Part shown: positions 1 to 8,899 of the stretch, in pieces | Layout: each line of letters starts with the position of its first letter | Numbering within the stretch: the first letter of the stretch is position 1 | Source of the DNA: an uncultured Myxococcales bacterium | GTDB taxonomy: Bacteria > Myxococcota_A > UBA9042 | DNA length: 64,000 nt | Reading direction: 5' to 3' | Assembly: GCA_903883645.1 (NCBI GenBank) | Contig: CAISBR010000135.1 | Coordinates: 42,413 to 106,412 of the forward strand | The notes under the pieces: generated by a model | What the model was told of the DNA's origin: nothing | The model's database searches: none | The model's input: only the letters and a program-made list of their open reading frames with translations | Position numbers and translations under genes: made by a program

Positions 1-1
1 G

Positions 2-949
2 CGGCGCGGCGTGCAGGTGCGGGTGCTGGTCGAAGACAAGATGCGCAAGCAGTCGCAGCCCACGCTAGATCGCTTGGCGCAGTGGCCAAATACCCAAGTG
101 CGTGTGCTGAGTTGGGGGCAGCTTGACCCGGGGCCAGGGCGCAAAGCGGGCGGTATCATCCATGCCAAATTTTGGATCGTCGATGGCAAGTTGGGCTACT
201 TAGGCAGCCAGAATTTCGACTGGCGGTCGCTGAGTCACATCCATGAACTTGGCGTTTTAATTCGTGATATTCACATTGCCGGCCAGCTTGAGGCCATCTT
301 TGAGCACGACTGGAGCGCCCAGGCCAAGCTAGCGGCCAAGCAGGTGGTCGCACCGCTGCCAGCGACAGAAGCAGAACGAAATACAATCGGCTACTTGGTA
401 GGCAGCCCCAAGCCCTGGCTGCCGGCGGGTGTGGGCGACAGCGAGTCCGAGTTGGTGCGACTGATCGACACCGCCAAGCAGCAAGTGCGCGTGCAAGTGA
501 TGAAATATTCGCCACTTCGCCACGATGGCCACACGTTTTACCCCGAGATCGACAATGCGTTGCGGCGGGCGGCGGCGCGCGGGGTCAAGGTCGAGCTGCT
601 GGTCGCGGACTGGAATACGGACAAGCCGGCGGTCGCATGGCTGCAGAGCCTCGACTTGGTGCCGAATGTCACGGTCAAGCTGGTGACCATTCCGCAAGCT
701 AGCCGCGGTCCGATTCCATTTGCACGGGTAATTCATAGTAAGTACGCGCTATTTGATGATACAACGCTATGGGTAGGTACGAGTAACTGGGAAGGGGGCT
801 ACCTCGACGAGTCGCGCAATGTAGAGCTCGTGATCGGCGAGGCGGCGCTCGTTGGGCAGGCGCGCAGTTTGTACCAACAACTGTGGCAAAGCCCATACGC
901 CCAAGGGCTGGATGCCTGCCGCGAGTACCCCACTGTCAAGCGCAACTAG
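2..949 (+). CDS. PLD3/PLD4-like phospholipase D family protein, 5' end outside window
   Basis: The reading frame is open to the left edge, so the N-terminus is missing; a GTG at 11 is internal. Two complete HKD catalytic motifs are visible: HAKFWIVDGKLGYLGSQN near residue 50 and HSKYALFDDTTLWVGTSN near residue 245, each with His, Lys, Asp and a following GS/GT-x-N. A two-lobed single chain with these motifs is the PLD superfamily fold, and each lobe supplies half of one phosphodiesterase site. The segments ELGVLI after the first motif and YPEIDNALRRAAARGVKVEL between the lobes resemble the PLD3/PLD4/poxvirus K4 branch rather than cardiolipin synthases; this subfamily call is inference. The substrate could be a phospholipid or nucleic acid. 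It lies 138 bp upstream of an unrecognised gene on the same strand. Any signal peptide would be outside the window. Confidence 0.85.
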   Translation, partial: RRGVQVRVLVEDKMRKQSQPTLDRLAQWPNTQVRVLSWGQLDPGPGRKAGGIIHAKFWIVDGKLGYLGSQNFDWRSLSHIHELGVLIRDIHIAGQLEAIFEHDWSAQAKLAAKQVVAPLPATEAERNTIGYLVGSPKPWLPAGVGDSESELVRLIDTAKQQVRVQVMKYSPLRHDGHTFYPEIDNALRRAAARGVKVELLVADWNTDKPAVAWLQSLDLVPNVTVKLVTIPQASRGPIPFARVIHSKYALFDDTTLWVGTSNWEGGYLDESRNVELVIGEAALVGQARSLYQQLWQSPYAQGLDACREYPTVKRN

Positions 950-1087
950 GCCCGGCTGAAACAAAATCTGCGTGGACTGCTGCCCAACGGGGTTGGAGTG
1001 TGGCAGCGCGACGGGCAGCATAGACAGCAGGGCGCGACCCAAGCACAATCCAGCCGTGCGTAGGCGGTGCTGCGTCGCGAGGATGCC

Positions 1088-1933
1088 ATGTACGGAGTAT
1101 TGGTGGTGCCGCCAGCGGGCGATGCCCAGAAAGCGGCCAATGTGCTGGCGGAATTGTCGGGCGGCACGGCGTACGATCAGCGGCAAAAATTGCTGCGCAA
1201 CTTGCCGTTTCTGGCGGCGTGGAGCGAGCAGTCGATCGTGGTGCAGCGCGGGGCAAATGCTTTGCGCGAGGCGGGGTTGCAGGCCTGGGCGATCTCGCGC
1301 GCCGCGCTCGACTTGCTGCCCGAAAGCATTGAGGTGCGGTCGTTTTCGCGCTTTCCGGGCGGCCTAGAGTTGGTGGGGCGGACGGAGAGTTATCGGTTGA
1401 AATACGAGGATATTGGGCTGGTTCTACCCTGCCGCGCTGATTCGGGTCAGACCGTGACCACGACCACAACCACCAAGAAGGTGGGGCTCGCGCAGATGGC
1501 CATGGGCATCCCGATCGCCAAGAAGACGGTCGAGGTCGAGCAGCAAAAGCAGTTTGATCAGTCCTTTTTTTGCTTGTTGTGGCCGCGCAAAGTGGGCAAC
1601 GGTGGCGATCTGCTGTTTGAGCTGCAGGCCGAGGGCATGGACTACGCGGGCCTTGATGGGGCAAAGACGGCCTCGTCGACCAAGAACTATATGGCACTAC
1701 TCGACTTATTGCGGCAGCTGGCGCCTAGCGCTTGGGATGCGCGGCTTGAACGGGCGGGCGGCAAGCTCTCGCCGATCGGCGTGCCGCCGCGCAGCAGCAC
1801 CGATCGCGTGAGCAGCAAGTTGAGTATTACGACCAGTGCCGCGGGCTGGGACAACGAAAATGCGGTGGTGCAGTGCGCCCATTTGCTGCTGCTGGCGGCG
1901 AAAGTGCGCGAGGCCCGCGCGCGGCAGCCCTAG
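1088..1933 (+). CDS. Protein of unknown function, 281 aa
   Basis: I do not recognise a family. The ATG at 1088 is preceded by GAGG about seven bases upstream; an in-frame GTG at 1067 is the alternative start. The N-terminal half (residues 1-120) looks like a compact alpha/beta domain starting MYGVLVVPPAG. A run of six threonines followed by two lysines near residue 124 marks a linker, and the C-terminal half reads like a second globular domain. There is no signal peptide, membrane segment or cysteine cluster, so a cytoplasmic location is likely. It sits 72 bp upstream of transketolase on the same strand, but nothing in the sequence ties it to that pathway. Confidence 0.7.
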   Translation: MYGVLVVPPAGDAQKAANVLAELSGGTAYDQRQKLLRNLPFLAAWSEQSIVVQRGANALREAGLQAWAISRAALDLLPESIEVRSFSRFPGGLELVGRTESYRLKYEDIGLVLPCRADSGQTVTTTTTTKKVGLAQMAMGIPIAKKTVEVEQQKQFDQSFFCLLWPRKVGNGGDLLFELQAEGMDYAGLDGAKTASSTKNYMALLDLLRQLAPSAWDARLERAGGKLSPIGVPPRSSTDRVSSKLSITTSAAGWDNENAVVQCAHLLLLAAKVREARARQP

Positions 1934-2005
1934 GCGCGTGGCGAAGGCGCTCAGCTATGGCATAGTAGCGCCCGGCTGGGAGCATATCGCCACGCCGAGG
2001 GATGC

Positions 2006-3988
2006 ATGAGCACGCAGAATCTAAGCCAAATCGACGACCTTGCCGTTGCGACCGTGCGCGGGCTCGCGATCGACATGATCCAAAAGGCCAACTCGGGCCA
2101 TCCCGGCCTGCCGCTGGGCATTGCCGATGTGGCGTATGTGCTGTGGCAGCAGTTCTTGAAGTTCGACCCGAGTGCACCGAACTGGCCCAATCGCGACCGG
2201 TTTGTGCTTTCGGCTGGCCATGGTTCGTCGCTTTTGTACGCCCTGCTACACGTGTACGGCTACGATCTGCCCATCGAAGAACTGAAGAACTTTAGGCAGT
2301 TGCATAGCAAGACCCCGGGGCATCCCGAATATGGTCATACGGTTGGGGTCGAGATCACCACGGGACCGCTGGGCCAAGGTTTGTGCAACGCGGTGGGCAT
2401 GGCCATTGCCGAAGAACGCGGAAGGCAGCGTTTTGGCAAGGATCTGATCGACCACTACACCTATGCGATCACCGGCGATGGCTGCCTGCAAGAGGGGGTA
2501 TCGGCCGAGGCGAGCTCGCTGGCGGGTCACCTGGGCCTGGGGCGCTTGATCGTGTTGTACGATAGCAACCACATCACCATCGACGGGCGCACCGAGCTGA
2601 CGTTTACCGAAGACGTGGGGCTGCGTTACCAGGCCTATGGCTGGCAAGTGCTGCGGGTCGACGGCCACGATCGCGCGCAGATCGCCCAGGCGCTGCTCGA
2701 GGCCAAGGCGGACAACGAGCGGCCGAGTCTGATCATCTGCACCACCACCATCGGCAAGGGTTCGCCCAAGCTGGCCGGTAGCCATAAGGTGCACGGCGCG
2801 CCGCTGGGCCCCGACGAAGTGGCGGCGACCAAGCGGGCAATTGGCCTAGATGCCGAGCAGTTCTTTGCGGTTGCGCCCACTGTGGCCGAGCATCTGCGCT
2901 CCGGCAATGCGCAGCGGCAAGGCGCGCGGCAGGCGTGGGAAAAACGGGCACAGTCGCTTGAAGGGCAACAGCTTTTGACCGAGCTGGCGGGGGCGACGGC
3001 GGCGAATCTGCACCAGGTGACATGGCCTACGCAACCAGTAGGGCCGGGGATGTCGACGCGCAAAGCCGGCGAGGCGGTGCTCAAGGCGCTGGCGCCGCAC
3101 GTGCCGCAACTGTTCTGTGGATCAGCGGACTTGGGTCACTCGACCTTTGCCGTGATTCCGGGCGAAGACTACGTGCAGAAGGGGTCATGGGCGGGCCGCA
3201 ATATCCACTGGGGCATTCGCGAGCACGCCATGGGTGCGGTCGCCAACGGTCTGGCGGCTTGGGGCGGTTACATACCCGTAGTGTCTACGTTTATGGTCTT
3301 TCACGACTATATGCGGCCGGCAGTGCGGCTGGCGGCGCTCATGGGCCTGCCGGTCATCTATGCCTACACGCACGACTCGATTTTTGTTGGCGAAGACGGC
3401 CCCACGCACCAGCCGGTCGAGACGCTGGCCGCGATGCGCACGATCCCGAACCTGGTGACCCTGCGACCGGCCGATCTGACCGAGACCTGCGCGGCCTATG
3501 CCGTGGCGTTGCAGCGAACCAAAGCACCGACGGCGCTGGCCCTAACCCGGCAGAATGTGCCTGAATTGCCGCGTCCTGCCGGTATGGACGCCCACGCGGC
3601 GGTGGCGCGCGGCGGCTATGTGCTGAGCGATGCGGCCGCGAGCTTGAAAGTGGTCCTGATTGCAACGGGTTCTGAGGTGCATTTGGCCATGGCCGCCCAA
3701 GTCGAACTCGAGCGAACCGGCTGCGGCGTGCGGGTGGTGTCGATGCCCTCGATCGAGCTGTTCGATGCCCAAGCTGCTGTGTATCGGCGCGAGGTTCTGC
3801 CGCTAGGCGTGCCGCGGCTGTGTATCGAAGCGGGCAGTCGGCTGCCGTGGCTACGGTTTTCCGGCGAAACGGGCGACGTCATCAGTATCGACACGTTTGG
3901 CGCGTCGGCCCCCGACAAGGTCTTGGCCAACGTATTCGGCCTGACCGTAGACAACGTTGTGGCGCGCGCTCGCCGCCTAGTGGGTTGA
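2006..3988 (+). CDS. tkt: Transketolase
   Basis: This 660-residue protein has the full transketolase layout and normal family length. The N-terminal thiamine diphosphate domain contains [12 protein letters not shown] and the cofactor motif [10 protein letters not shown] followed by the downstream Asn ([10 protein letters not shown]). The pyrimidine-binding domain has the signature [15 protein letters not shown], and a C-terminal domain follows. It transfers two-carbon ketol units between sugar phosphates in the non-oxidative pentose phosphate pathway in the cytoplasm. The ATG at 2006 has GAGGG four bases upstream. A second ATG at 2002 is out of frame. The next gene starts five bases after its stop, so the two are probably cotranscribed. 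Confidence 0.97.
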   Translation: MSTQNLSQIDDLAVATVRGLAIDMIQKANSGHPGLPLGIADVAYVLWQQFLKFDPSAPNWPNRDRFVLSAGHGSSLLYALLHVYGYDLPIEELKNFRQLHSKTPGHPEYGHTVGVEITTGPLGQGLCNAVGMAIAEERGRQRFGKDLIDHYTYAITGDGCLQEGVSAEASSLAGHLGLGRLIVLYDSNHITIDGRTELTFTEDVGLRYQAYGWQVLRVDGHDRAQIAQALLEAKADNERPSLIICTTTIGKGSPKLAGSHKVHGAPLGPDEVAATKRAIGLDAEQFFAVAPTVAEHLRSGNAQRQGARQAWEKRAQSLEGQQLLTELAGATAANLHQVTWPTQPVGPGMSTRKAGEAVLKALAPHVPQLFCGSADLGHSTFAVIPGEDYVQKGSWAGRNIHWGIREHAMGAVANGLAAWGGYIPVVSTFMVFHDYMRPAVRLAALMGLPVIYAYTHDSIFVGEDGPTHQPVETLAAMRTIPNLVTLRPADLTETCAAYAVALQRTKAPTALALTRQNVPELPRPAGMDAHAAVARGGYVLSDAAASLKVVLIATGSEVHLAMAAQVELERTGCGVRVVSMPSIELFDAQAAVYRREVLPLGVPRLCIEAGSRLPWLRFSGETGDVISIDTFGASAPDKVLANVFGLTVDNVVARARRLVG

Positions 3989-3993
3989 TTGCC

Positions 3994-4779
3994 GTGCGTC
4001 TCGATCGCTATTTGAGTCAAGGCTGCGGCATGCCGCGGAGTGAAGCGCAAAAAAACGTGCGCTTCGGCAAGGTTGCCGTAAATGGCAAGAATTGCCGCGA
4101 CGGCGGCCAACAGGTGGTAGTTGGTCGCGATGTGGTGCTGTTTCGCGGTCAGGTGGTGCGGCCCACGGGGCACTTGCTGATCATGCTGCACAAGCCGGCA
4201 GGGGTGATCACTTCGACCTCCGATGGCGGCGGCCCTACGGTTATGTCTTGTATTCCTGACGAGTTGAACCGCAAGGATCTGGCGCCAATCGGCCGGCTCG
4301 ACAAGGACACCACGGGGCTACTGCTTCTGACAACCGATGGCGGGCTGACTCACGCGCTGACGCATCCGCGGCGGCACGTAGAAAAGGCTTACCTGGCTAC
4401 GCTTTCGCAGCCGTTGCCGGCCGAGGCGGTGCAGCGGTTTGCCGCGGGGGTCGAACTGGCCGACGGCACGCTGTGTGCCCCCGCACTTCTTGAAATCTTG
4501 AGCGAAAGTCAGGCACGCGTAGTGCTGCGCGAGGGCAAGTACCATCAGGTCAAGCGGATGGTGGCGGCGTGTGGCTCGAGCGTGACTGCCCTGCATCGCG
4601 AGCGGATCGGCGATCTGTGGCTCGACCCGGCCCTGCAACCGGGGATGGCGCGGGCAGTTTCACTTGAAGAGTTGGCGCTGCTAGGGCTAGCTTGGCCAGG
4701 CACAGATGGAGCTGAGCTTGCTGAAACTACTGGTGAATCAGCGGAGGATGACGGTGTCGGCGACGGATTACCGCAGTAG
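3994..4779 (+). CDS. rsuA: RsuA-type 16S rRNA pseudouridine synthase
   Basis: The N-terminus (residues 1-60, RLDRYLSQGCGMPRSEAQ) is an S4 RNA-binding domain. The catalytic domain follows, with the motif GRLDKDTTGLLLLTTDG whose Asp103 is the expected nucleophile, and HVEKAYLATL matching the RsuA/RluB/E/F group. The short S4 region and the EKxYL segment fit RsuA (16S position 516) best, but RluB/F-type 23S specificity cannot be excluded. The start is chosen as GTG 3994, which gives the usual RLD opening; TTG 3985 is an alternative. At 261 residues it is longer than the E. coli protein because of an acidic C-terminal tail. Its 3' end overlaps the start of the ThyX-like gene. Confidence 0.88.
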   Translation: MRLDRYLSQGCGMPRSEAQKNVRFGKVAVNGKNCRDGGQQVVVGRDVVLFRGQVVRPTGHLLIMLHKPAGVITSTSDGGGPTVMSCIPDELNRKDLAPIGRLDKDTTGLLLLTTDGGLTHALTHPRRHVEKAYLATLSQPLPAEAVQRFAAGVELADGTLCAPALLEILSESQARVVLREGKYHQVKRMVAACGSSVTALHRERIGDLWLDPALQPGMARAVSLEELALLGLAWPGTDGAELAETTGESAEDDGVGDGLPQ

Positions 4780-6358
4780 CCTGAGCTCGGCCTTTGAGCG
4801 ACCGCCGCGGGTTGCGCTGCTTTGGGCAACCCCTCGATCGTACGAAGAAAGTGTGGCAGCAGCCCGCACCTGCTACAGCGGCGGCGGTGTAGTGCGAGCG
4901 GCGCAGGTGTCGGGCGAGGGCCTTGGCGACGAACAGGCACAACTTCGCAAACAACAACGGGATCGCATCGCAGCGAGCACGTTTGCCGCCGGCCACCACA
5001 CGACGCTGCAGCACGGACACGCTTCGTTTGCGCTCGACGATGTGTCGCGGCAGCTCGTGTGGTCGTTCTTGCACGCACATCCGTTCTACAATAGCGAGCA
5101 AGTAAGCCAAAGGTATGTAGAAGTGCGGCCTGAGCGGGTGGCGATTCCACATCTGCCGCCGGCCGCCGATCGCTTGTACCGGCGCCGCATCGAGCAACAA
5201 ACCCGTGATTACCAAGACTTGATCTCCCTGCTGGAGCCCGTGGCAACTGCGGAATACTTTGCGGTGTTCCGCGCACGCAGCAAGCGGCCTGAGCGGTGGC
5301 GGTCGGCGATTCATAAGCGTGCCCAAGAGGTTGCGCGCTATGTGCTGCCGCTTGGGACGCATACCTGGCTGGTGCACACCGTGTCGGTGCTGACGCTGCT
5401 GCGCTATCGCCGACTGTGTCTTGAGCCCGACACGCCGACGGAAGCGCGCGAAGTCGTTTTGGCTATGTGCGACGCGCTGTTCGAGCAAGACCCGCTGCTG
5501 CGCAACCTGGGCGTAGAGCCTATGCCGCGCGAGGCGCTGCCGGCGTGGCGAGGAGCGGAGCAGTTCCCAAGTGATGCCAGCGAGATGGCACGGGAATTTG
5601 ACGAGCAACTCGGCGGTCGCACGAGCGCCCTCATCGATCGGTTTGCCGACAATCCGCGGCGGGTGGCCGATGCCGTGCGGCAGGTGCTTGGAGTGCCGAG
5701 GGCGCATTTGAGCGATGCCGAGGCGATCGCCATGGCCCTAGATCCACAGCGTAATCCTCTGCTTGGCGAGAGTTTGCAGACGGTGCATCACCAAAAACTA
5801 GGGCGCGCGCTGAGCACTGCGCATTACGCTTTTGCCAAGAAGTTGTCGCACGCCGCCGATAGCCAGGACCAGCGGCACCGGATGACGCCGGCCGCCAGAC
5901 CGATGGTACAAGCATTCCTTAGTCGCGAACCGGACTTTGCGGTGCCCCGGCTCATTGCCCATGCGGGTGGCGAGGCCGAAGCGCGCTATCGGCAGTCGAT
6001 GACTGAGACGTGGGCCGATGCGATGCGCTTGCTCGATGAGGGCATACCTGCTGAATTTTGCGCATACTTGCTGCCCAACGCCGTGCATGTGCGTATGACC
6101 GAGACGGCGGATCTGCAGGCTCTGCGGCACAAGTCTGCAATGCGACTATGTTTCAACGCGCAAGAAGAGATTTGGCAGGCGAGTCTAGACGAAGCGTTGC
6201 AGATCGCCGCGGTCGAACCCGTGCTGGGCAAGTGGCTGTTGCCGCCGTGCGCCATTCGGGTCGCTGCGGGCGTGCGGCCGATCTGCCCCGAGGGTGATCG
6301 CTACTGCGGCGTGCCGGTGTGGCAGCAAAATCCGGAAGATTGGCAGCGGGTGCTGTAG
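4754..6358 (+). CDS. thyX: Double-length ThyX-like (FAD-dependent) thymidylate synthase
   Basis: ThyX makes dTMP from dUMP using FAD and methylenetetrahydrofolate and is normally about 220-260 residues. This protein is about 534 and appears to hold two ThyX-like halves. The first (about residues 60-230) has GHHTTLQHGHASF, a segment YNSEQVSQRY (Arg120) in the place of the NExSxRY part of the signature, and EVARYVLPLGTH. The second (about 330-534) has QRHRM at 373-377, then GIPAEFCAYLLPN and ALRHKSAMRLCFNAQEEI, typical of a ThyX C-terminal half. The RHR part is missing from the first half and the SxRY part from the second. GTG 4754 is chosen because GGAGG lies six bases upstream; ATG 4748 is too close to it, and ATG 4706 lies further inside rsuA. 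The gene overlaps rsuA by 26 bp, consistent with coupled translation. Confidence 0.85.
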   Translation: MSATDYRSSLSSAFERPPRVALLWATPRSYEESVAAARTCYSGGGVVRAAQVSGEGLGDEQAQLRKQQRDRIAASTFAAGHHTTLQHGHASFALDDVSRQLVWSFLHAHPFYNSEQVSQRYVEVRPERVAIPHLPPAADRLYRRRIEQQTRDYQDLISLLEPVATAEYFAVFRARSKRPERWRSAIHKRAQEVARYVLPLGTHTWLVHTVSVLTLLRYRRLCLEPDTPTEAREVVLAMCDALFEQDPLLRNLGVEPMPREALPAWRGAEQFPSDASEMAREFDEQLGGRTSALIDRFADNPRRVADAVRQVLGVPRAHLSDAEAIAMALDPQRNPLLGESLQTVHHQKLGRALSTAHYAFAKKLSHAADSQDQRHRMTPAARPMVQAFLSREPDFAVPRLIAHAGGEAEARYRQSMTETWADAMRLLDEGIPAEFCAYLLPNAVHVRMTETADLQALRHKSAMRLCFNAQEEIWQASLDEALQIAAVEPVLGKWLLPPCAIRVAAGVRPICPEGDRYCGVPVWQQNPEDWQRVL

Positions 6359-6361
6359 CAG

Positions 6362-6703
6362 CTAGTCGACACCGCGCTCGATCTGGGCGCGCGCCCAACT
6401 CCAGGCAGCCACAGTGCGCGGAAAGCCGAGCGTATTCATCGCCAGCAACACTGTCTGCTCGATTTCTTGTTCTGTGGCGCCATGTTGCATAGCCCGTCGC
6501 ACATGGCTGCGCACCGCCGACTCAAGGCCCGCCCCCACCGCCAGGCCAATCTTGACCAGTTCGCAGGTCTTGCGGTCGAGTGGCCCAACGTGGTCGACGA
6601 CCTTGGCAACGCGCTCATGCGTCTCGCCGAGTTCGGGATACTTGTCAATGAATTTCAGGTATGTACCAGGCAGTTTGCCAGGTTTCGGCGCATCGTGAGG
6701 CAT
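6362..6703 (-). CDS. Carboxymuconolactone decarboxylase (CMD)-family protein lacking the CxxC pair
   Basis: This small 113-residue helical protein has the CMD/AhpD-like core: LDRKTCELVKIGLAVGAGLE, then SHVRRAMQHGATEQEIEQ and a C-terminal helix. AhpD-type members carry a CxxC redox pair just before the SH segment; here it reads GAGLESAVRSH with no cysteine, so disulfide reductase activity is not expected. The only Cys (TCELV) is in the preceding helix. It starts 36 bp downstream of the hemerythrin stop on the same strand and is probably cotranscribed with it. GGGGGA lies about five bases before the ATG. Function is unknown; a partner role in redox or oxygen stress is inference from context. 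Confidence 0.85.
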   Translation of the reverse strand: MPHDAPKPGKLPGTYLKFIDKYPELGETHERVAKVVDHVGPLDRKTCELVKIGLAVGAGLESAVRSHVRRAMQHGATEQEIEQTVLLAMNTLGFPRTVAAWSWARAQIERGVD

Positions 6704-6739
6704 GGATTCCCCCGCGGAGACTGCGAGCGAATGGCGGAG

Positions 6740-7168
6740 CTACTGCCCCAAAGCAGCGCCCACCTTCGCCCAGGCCTCCGGTTGGAGCCGCGTCTGCAGC
6801 GCTGGATACAGATCTTGCTCTTCCCAACGCACATGAGTCCGCAGCGCGTCGGCCAAGTCGGCGGCTAGGTCGGCATCGGCCTCTCGCTCGACGACGGTGG
6901 CCACCAGCGCGGCAAAGGCGGTTCGCAATCGGTCGTGCTGCGCATCGAAGTCGGCGCGCTCATCGTCTGTAAAATGGGGCCGCAACACCCGTTCTTCGTC
7001 GCTGAAGTGCGCTTGCATCGCGACCTGCCAGGCTGCCGCAAGCTCGTAGGCCGCACGCCGCTCAAGCCAGCCTTCGCCCGATAGGCGTGCCCAGCGCACA
7101 TCGCGCGCGAGCGTCAGGGCATCGTTGTGTTCGCGCGACAGCTTGCGCAGTTCTGGAACGCGGTACAT
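6740..7168 (-). CDS. Hemerythrin-like HHE domain protein
   Basis: This four-helix protein of 142 residues has the spaced metal ligands of a hemerythrin HHE domain: His in SREHNDAL, His and Glu in AHFSDEERVL, His in AQHDRL, and His and Glu in RTHVRWEEQDL. Such domains bind a di-iron centre and handle O2, NO or iron. The ATG at 7168 is preceded by GAGGTGCC and starts the protein a few residues before the first helix; the frame extends upstream to 7273 but the extra residues look non-coding. No signal peptide is present, so it is cytoplasmic. It is the first gene of a two-gene minus-strand unit with the CMD-family gene. Its upstream region holds a cluster of GATACC repeats (7266-7313). Confidence 0.9.
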   Translation of the reverse strand: MYRVPELRKLSREHNDALTLARDVRWARLSGEGWLERRAAYELAAAWQVAMQAHFSDEERVLRPHFTDDERADFDAQHDRLRTAFAALVATVVEREADADLAADLADALRTHVRWEEQDLYPALQTRLQPEAWAKVGAALGQ

Positions 7169-7265
7169 GGCACCTCGGCCGCCTGTAGGCCACAGCAGAC
7201 GGAGTAGGTTGCCAGGATGTGAAGCGTCTGGCGTCACGATGTTGTAATGCGATATTCTTATCGAT

Positions 7266-7313
7266 AATACCATGATACCGGTATCAACGGTCTCAGGTGA
7301 TACCGCTGATACC
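7266..7313. promoter_or_regulatory. GATACC repeat cluster with a 14-bp palindrome, probable operator
   Basis: Between the divergent hemerythrin and protease genes there are four copies of ATACC on the plus strand (7267, 7275, 7300, 7309) and one inverted copy. The central element, TGATACCGGTATCA (7273-7286), is a perfect 14-bp palindrome, and two TGATACC direct repeats lie 9 bp apart at 7298 and 7307. On the minus strand a TTGATA hexamer inside the palindrome could act as a -35 element. The layout looks like a dimeric-regulator binding site with extra half-sites. The regulator is not identified, and the sequence does not match the NsrR, NorR or Fnr consensus that I know. Confidence 0.55.
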
Positions 7314-7438
7314 GTCGCTCAGCGTTCCATCCTCTTCTATGTTGTTATTAATACTGACTCTTATTGCCGCACATTCTTGGCACGGGCGCTGCAAGGCTCA
7401 CCGTCGCCCGCGCAACTGCGGGCACCGAGGTGACAGCG

Positions 7439-8812
7439 ATGCAATGGTCGAAAAGGGTAAGTGGGCAAGGGCATTTTCGTGGCAATGCGCTGCGGTGTGG
7501 CTGGGTTTGGGCGATCGGCGCGCTAGTGGTGCTCGGGGCGCCAGCGGGCTGTGTCGACGAGCCGGGTCAGCGACCTGGGCAGTTCGCCATGCAGAACGGG
7601 GCATTGCATCAGGTCGAGCCGGTGCGGCGCGTGCTGCTGGTGCTGCGAGCCGACGGGGAGGATGCCGCAGACCTGCGCGCGACCCAGGTTCGCGTCGAGG
7701 TGGCACTCGGGCTGCAATTCAAGACGTCGCGGCGCTACCAAGCCCTGCCGCTGCTTGCAGGTAGTATCGAGTCTGCGGCAGTGGCACGGGCTAGCCAACT
7801 ACCTGAAGTTGAATCGATTCAAGAAGACGGCGAGCTGCATACGGTGGGCGGGGCGACCACCGCGAGTGGCGGCTCAGCGGCGGCAGCGGTGCAGGCCAAG
7901 ACCGCATGGAACGCGGGCTATGGCGGCCAGGGGGTGCGGATCGCCGTAGTCGACTCGGGCGTCGATGCCTTTCACCCCGACCTCGTTGGCAAAGTGATCG
8001 CTCAAAAATGTTTCGCGATGAGCGGATGCCCCCCCTACGGCGCACCCGAGGGCGATGTGGCCAGCGACGGCAACGGCCATGGCACCCACGTCGCGTCGAT
8101 CATTGCGGGCGCGGGCAAAGTGGCCCCGGCCGGCATCGCACCCAACGCGGAATTGATCGCAGTGCGGGTCTTTGGCAGCGAGGGCAGCGGCAGCGACGCC
8201 GATGTGCTGGCGGGCGTCGACTGGGTGCTAAGTCTGGCCAGCAAGACCGGCGTGCGCGCGATCAATTTGAGTCTGGGCGGCGCACAAGCCTACGCGACCG
8301 CCTGCGACAAGAAGCAGCCCGCATGGGCAGCAGCCGCGGTGGTTGCGGCCAAGAAGGGGGTGGCACTCTATGTGGCGGCCGGCAATGACGGGGTGCACAA
8401 CGGCTTGTCGTCGCCTGCGTGCCTGAGCAACGCGGTATCGGTCGGCGCGAGCTATTTGACCACCGCCACCAGCAAGACCTGGCCCGGCTTATGCAGCGAC
8501 ATACCCCAGAAAGCTGGCGCACTGACTTGTTTTTCGAACCGGAGCAAGCTGCTCACGCTGGTCGCGCCGGGCTCGCCCGTTACTGGGGCCAAGCCGGGCG
8601 GTGGAATTGCAAGCATGTCGGGCACTTCGCAGGCTACGCCCACAGCGATCGGCACAGCGGCGCTGCTCTGGTCGTGCCAGCCCAAGTGGACGCCGACCCA
8701 GGTGCGCGATGTGCTTCACCAGACGGGCAGCGCACTTGCGGACCCGAGTACGGGTCTGAGTTTTGCCCGCGTCTCGGCGGCGGCGGCGATAGCCGCGTGC
8801 AGTAAGCCGTAA
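7439..8812 (+). CDS. Secreted S8 (subtilisin-like) serine protease, probable lipoprotein
   Basis: The catalytic triad of a subtilase is complete: Asp172 in AVVDSGVD, His214 in GNGHGTHVAS and Ser397 in MSGTSQATP. Before the catalytic domain lies a segment (about residues 60-135, starting RRVLLVLRAD) that resembles an I9-type inhibitory propeptide, so the enzyme is probably made as a zymogen. The N-terminus has a long basic region, a hydrophobic stretch WVWAIGALVVLGAP and then AGC, a lipobox-like site with Pro at -3, so lipidation is plausible but not certain. ATG 7439 is chosen because GAGG lies eight bases upstream; the frame opens earlier at 7364. Its job is probably extracellular proteolysis, with a substrate that cannot be deduced. 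Confidence 0.93.
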   Translation: MQWSKRVSGQGHFRGNALRCGWVWAIGALVVLGAPAGCVDEPGQRPGQFAMQNGALHQVEPVRRVLLVLRADGEDAADLRATQVRVEVALGLQFKTSRRYQALPLLAGSIESAAVARASQLPEVESIQEDGELHTVGGATTASGGSAAAAVQAKTAWNAGYGGQGVRIAVVDSGVDAFHPDLVGKVIAQKCFAMSGCPPYGAPEGDVASDGNGHGTHVASIIAGAGKVAPAGIAPNAELIAVRVFGSEGSGSDADVLAGVDWVLSLASKTGVRAINLSLGGAQAYATACDKKQPAWAAAAVVAAKKGVALYVAAGNDGVHNGLSSPACLSNAVSVGASYLTTATSKTWPGLCSDIPQKAGALTCFSNRSKLLTLVAPGSPVTGAKPGGGIASMSGTSQATPTAIGTAALLWSCQPKWTPTQVRDVLHQTGSALADPSTGLSFARVSAAAAIAACSKP

Positions 8813-8899
8813 CAAGTACCTGAGAGGCATGGTCTGGACGGCGGCGCGCCGATGCGCTATCTGGCGGCGACGGTCGCGTGAGGCCGGCTTGGAAACAAA

